Assembly: GCA_015904075.1 (NCBI GenBank) | Contig: JABMDH010000069.1 | Coordinates: 1 to 5,514 of the forward strand | Reading direction: 5' to 3' | Source: Nitrospira sp. | Lineage (GTDB): Bacteria > Nitrospirota > Nitrospiria > Nitrospirales > Nitrospiraceae | Length of the DNA stretch: 5,514 nucleotides | Shown here: positions 5,208 through 5,514 of the stretch, one piece after another | How positions within the stretch are numbered: the stretch's first letter is position 1 | Layout of the letters: each line of letters starts with the position of its first letter | Translations under genes and position numbers: made by a program | Notes under the pieces: generated by a model | Told to the model about the DNA's origin: nothing | Database searches by the model: none | The model's input: only the letters and a program-made list of their open reading frames with translations

Positions 5208-5514
5208 TCAGGTCGAACTTGACGATGTTCCCGATGAGGAGGTACTGCCGGATGAGGTGCTACCGGTTGTCGTGGGAGTGGCGGCAGGGGTAGCTGCCGA
5301 AGAAGTTGTCGTGGCAGGCGCCGGGGAGGCCGGCGTCGCCTTCTCAGGAGTCGTTGCCGGTTCTTTCTTCGTGCCGGACGTCGAGTCGGAAGGTGGTTTC
5401 ATCTTGTCGGAATAATCCGTAACATACCATCCGCTTCCTTTGAACATGATTGCAGGCGCAGAAATAATCCGGCTGACCGACTTTCCACATTTGGAGCAGG
5501 CGGCGACGGGGTCG
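5208..5514 (-). CDS. FmdB-type zinc-ribbon protein with Thr/Ser/Ala-rich tail (partial, start beyond right edge)
   Basis: The N-terminus lies outside the window; 101 residues are visible. They begin with CSKCG, the second CxxC pair of the FmdB/CxxC-CxxC zinc ribbon, followed by SRIISAPAIMFKGSGWYVTDYS, a very characteristic stretch of this family. The missing part should supply the usual MPxYEYxC start and the first CxxC (about 35 residues). Family members are small and of unclear role; the name comes from a proposed regulator of the formamidase operon. The roughly 50 C-terminal residues are low-complexity, almost only Thr, Ser, Ala, Pro and Gly with a few Lys/Glu, and probably disordered. Such tails are common on these proteins but vary greatly in length. 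The gene converges on the coiled-coil lipoprotein gene. Confidence 0.9.
   Translation of the reverse strand, partial: DPVAACSKCGKSVSRIISAPAIMFKGSGWYVTDYSDKMKPPSDSTSGTKKEPATTPEKATPASPAPATTTSSAATPAATPTTTGSTSSGSTSSSGTSSSST

Noticed and set aside
5198..5412. Plus-strand open stretch opposite the FmdB tail (Val/Ala/Glu-rich)
   Set aside because: It is the mirror of Thr/Ser/Ala codons, lacks start signals, and the minus strand encodes a recognisable family motif.

Overview
The window looks like an ordinary chromosomal stretch from a moderately GC-rich, Gram-negative-type bacterium. It carries two lipobox signal peptides, sigma70-like promoters and strong AAGGAG-type ribosome binding sites. From memory, the gene content (purH-purD-YrdC family gene, a coiled-coil lipoprotein, an FmdB-type zinc-ribbon protein with a Thr/Ser/Ala tail) and the long palindromic repeat between purH and purD resemble Nitrospira and relatives. 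That lineage call is an inference and was not tested by any search.

Layout. Positions 1-330 hold no gene I can support, but a leftward promoter near 267-294 points off the left edge. At 406-645 (minus) is a 79-residue protein of unknown function, with its own promoter, ribosome binding site and intrinsic terminator. Divergent from it, 726-1277 (plus) encodes a TPR lipoprotein. A promoter at 1346-1374 then starts a purine block: purH (1436-2989), a 123-bp near-perfect palindrome (2991-3113), and purD (3150-4052). A YrdC/TsaC-type L-threonylcarbamoyladenylate synthase (4083-4727) follows closely, then a short coiled-coil lipoprotein (4796-5197). An FmdB-type zinc-ribbon protein runs in from the right edge on the minus strand (5208-5514) and converges on the lipoprotein with a 10-bp gap.

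How the genes work together. PurH performs the last two steps of de novo IMP synthesis and PurD the second step. TsaC makes the activated threonylcarbamoyl used for t6A in tRNA, which is unrelated to purine synthesis. The close spacing of purD and tsaC suggests cotranscription.

The main surprise is PurD. It begins and ends like a normal family member, but the reading frame jumps from residue 210 to a point about 120 residues further along the family sequence. This removes the central ATP-grasp region, including the GPNTGGMGAY-like and EFNxRFGDPE-like motifs. Either this genome carries a catalytically dead or reassigned PurD, or the assembly or sequence lost about 360-370 bp. The second item of interest is the long palindromic element wedged between purH and purD.
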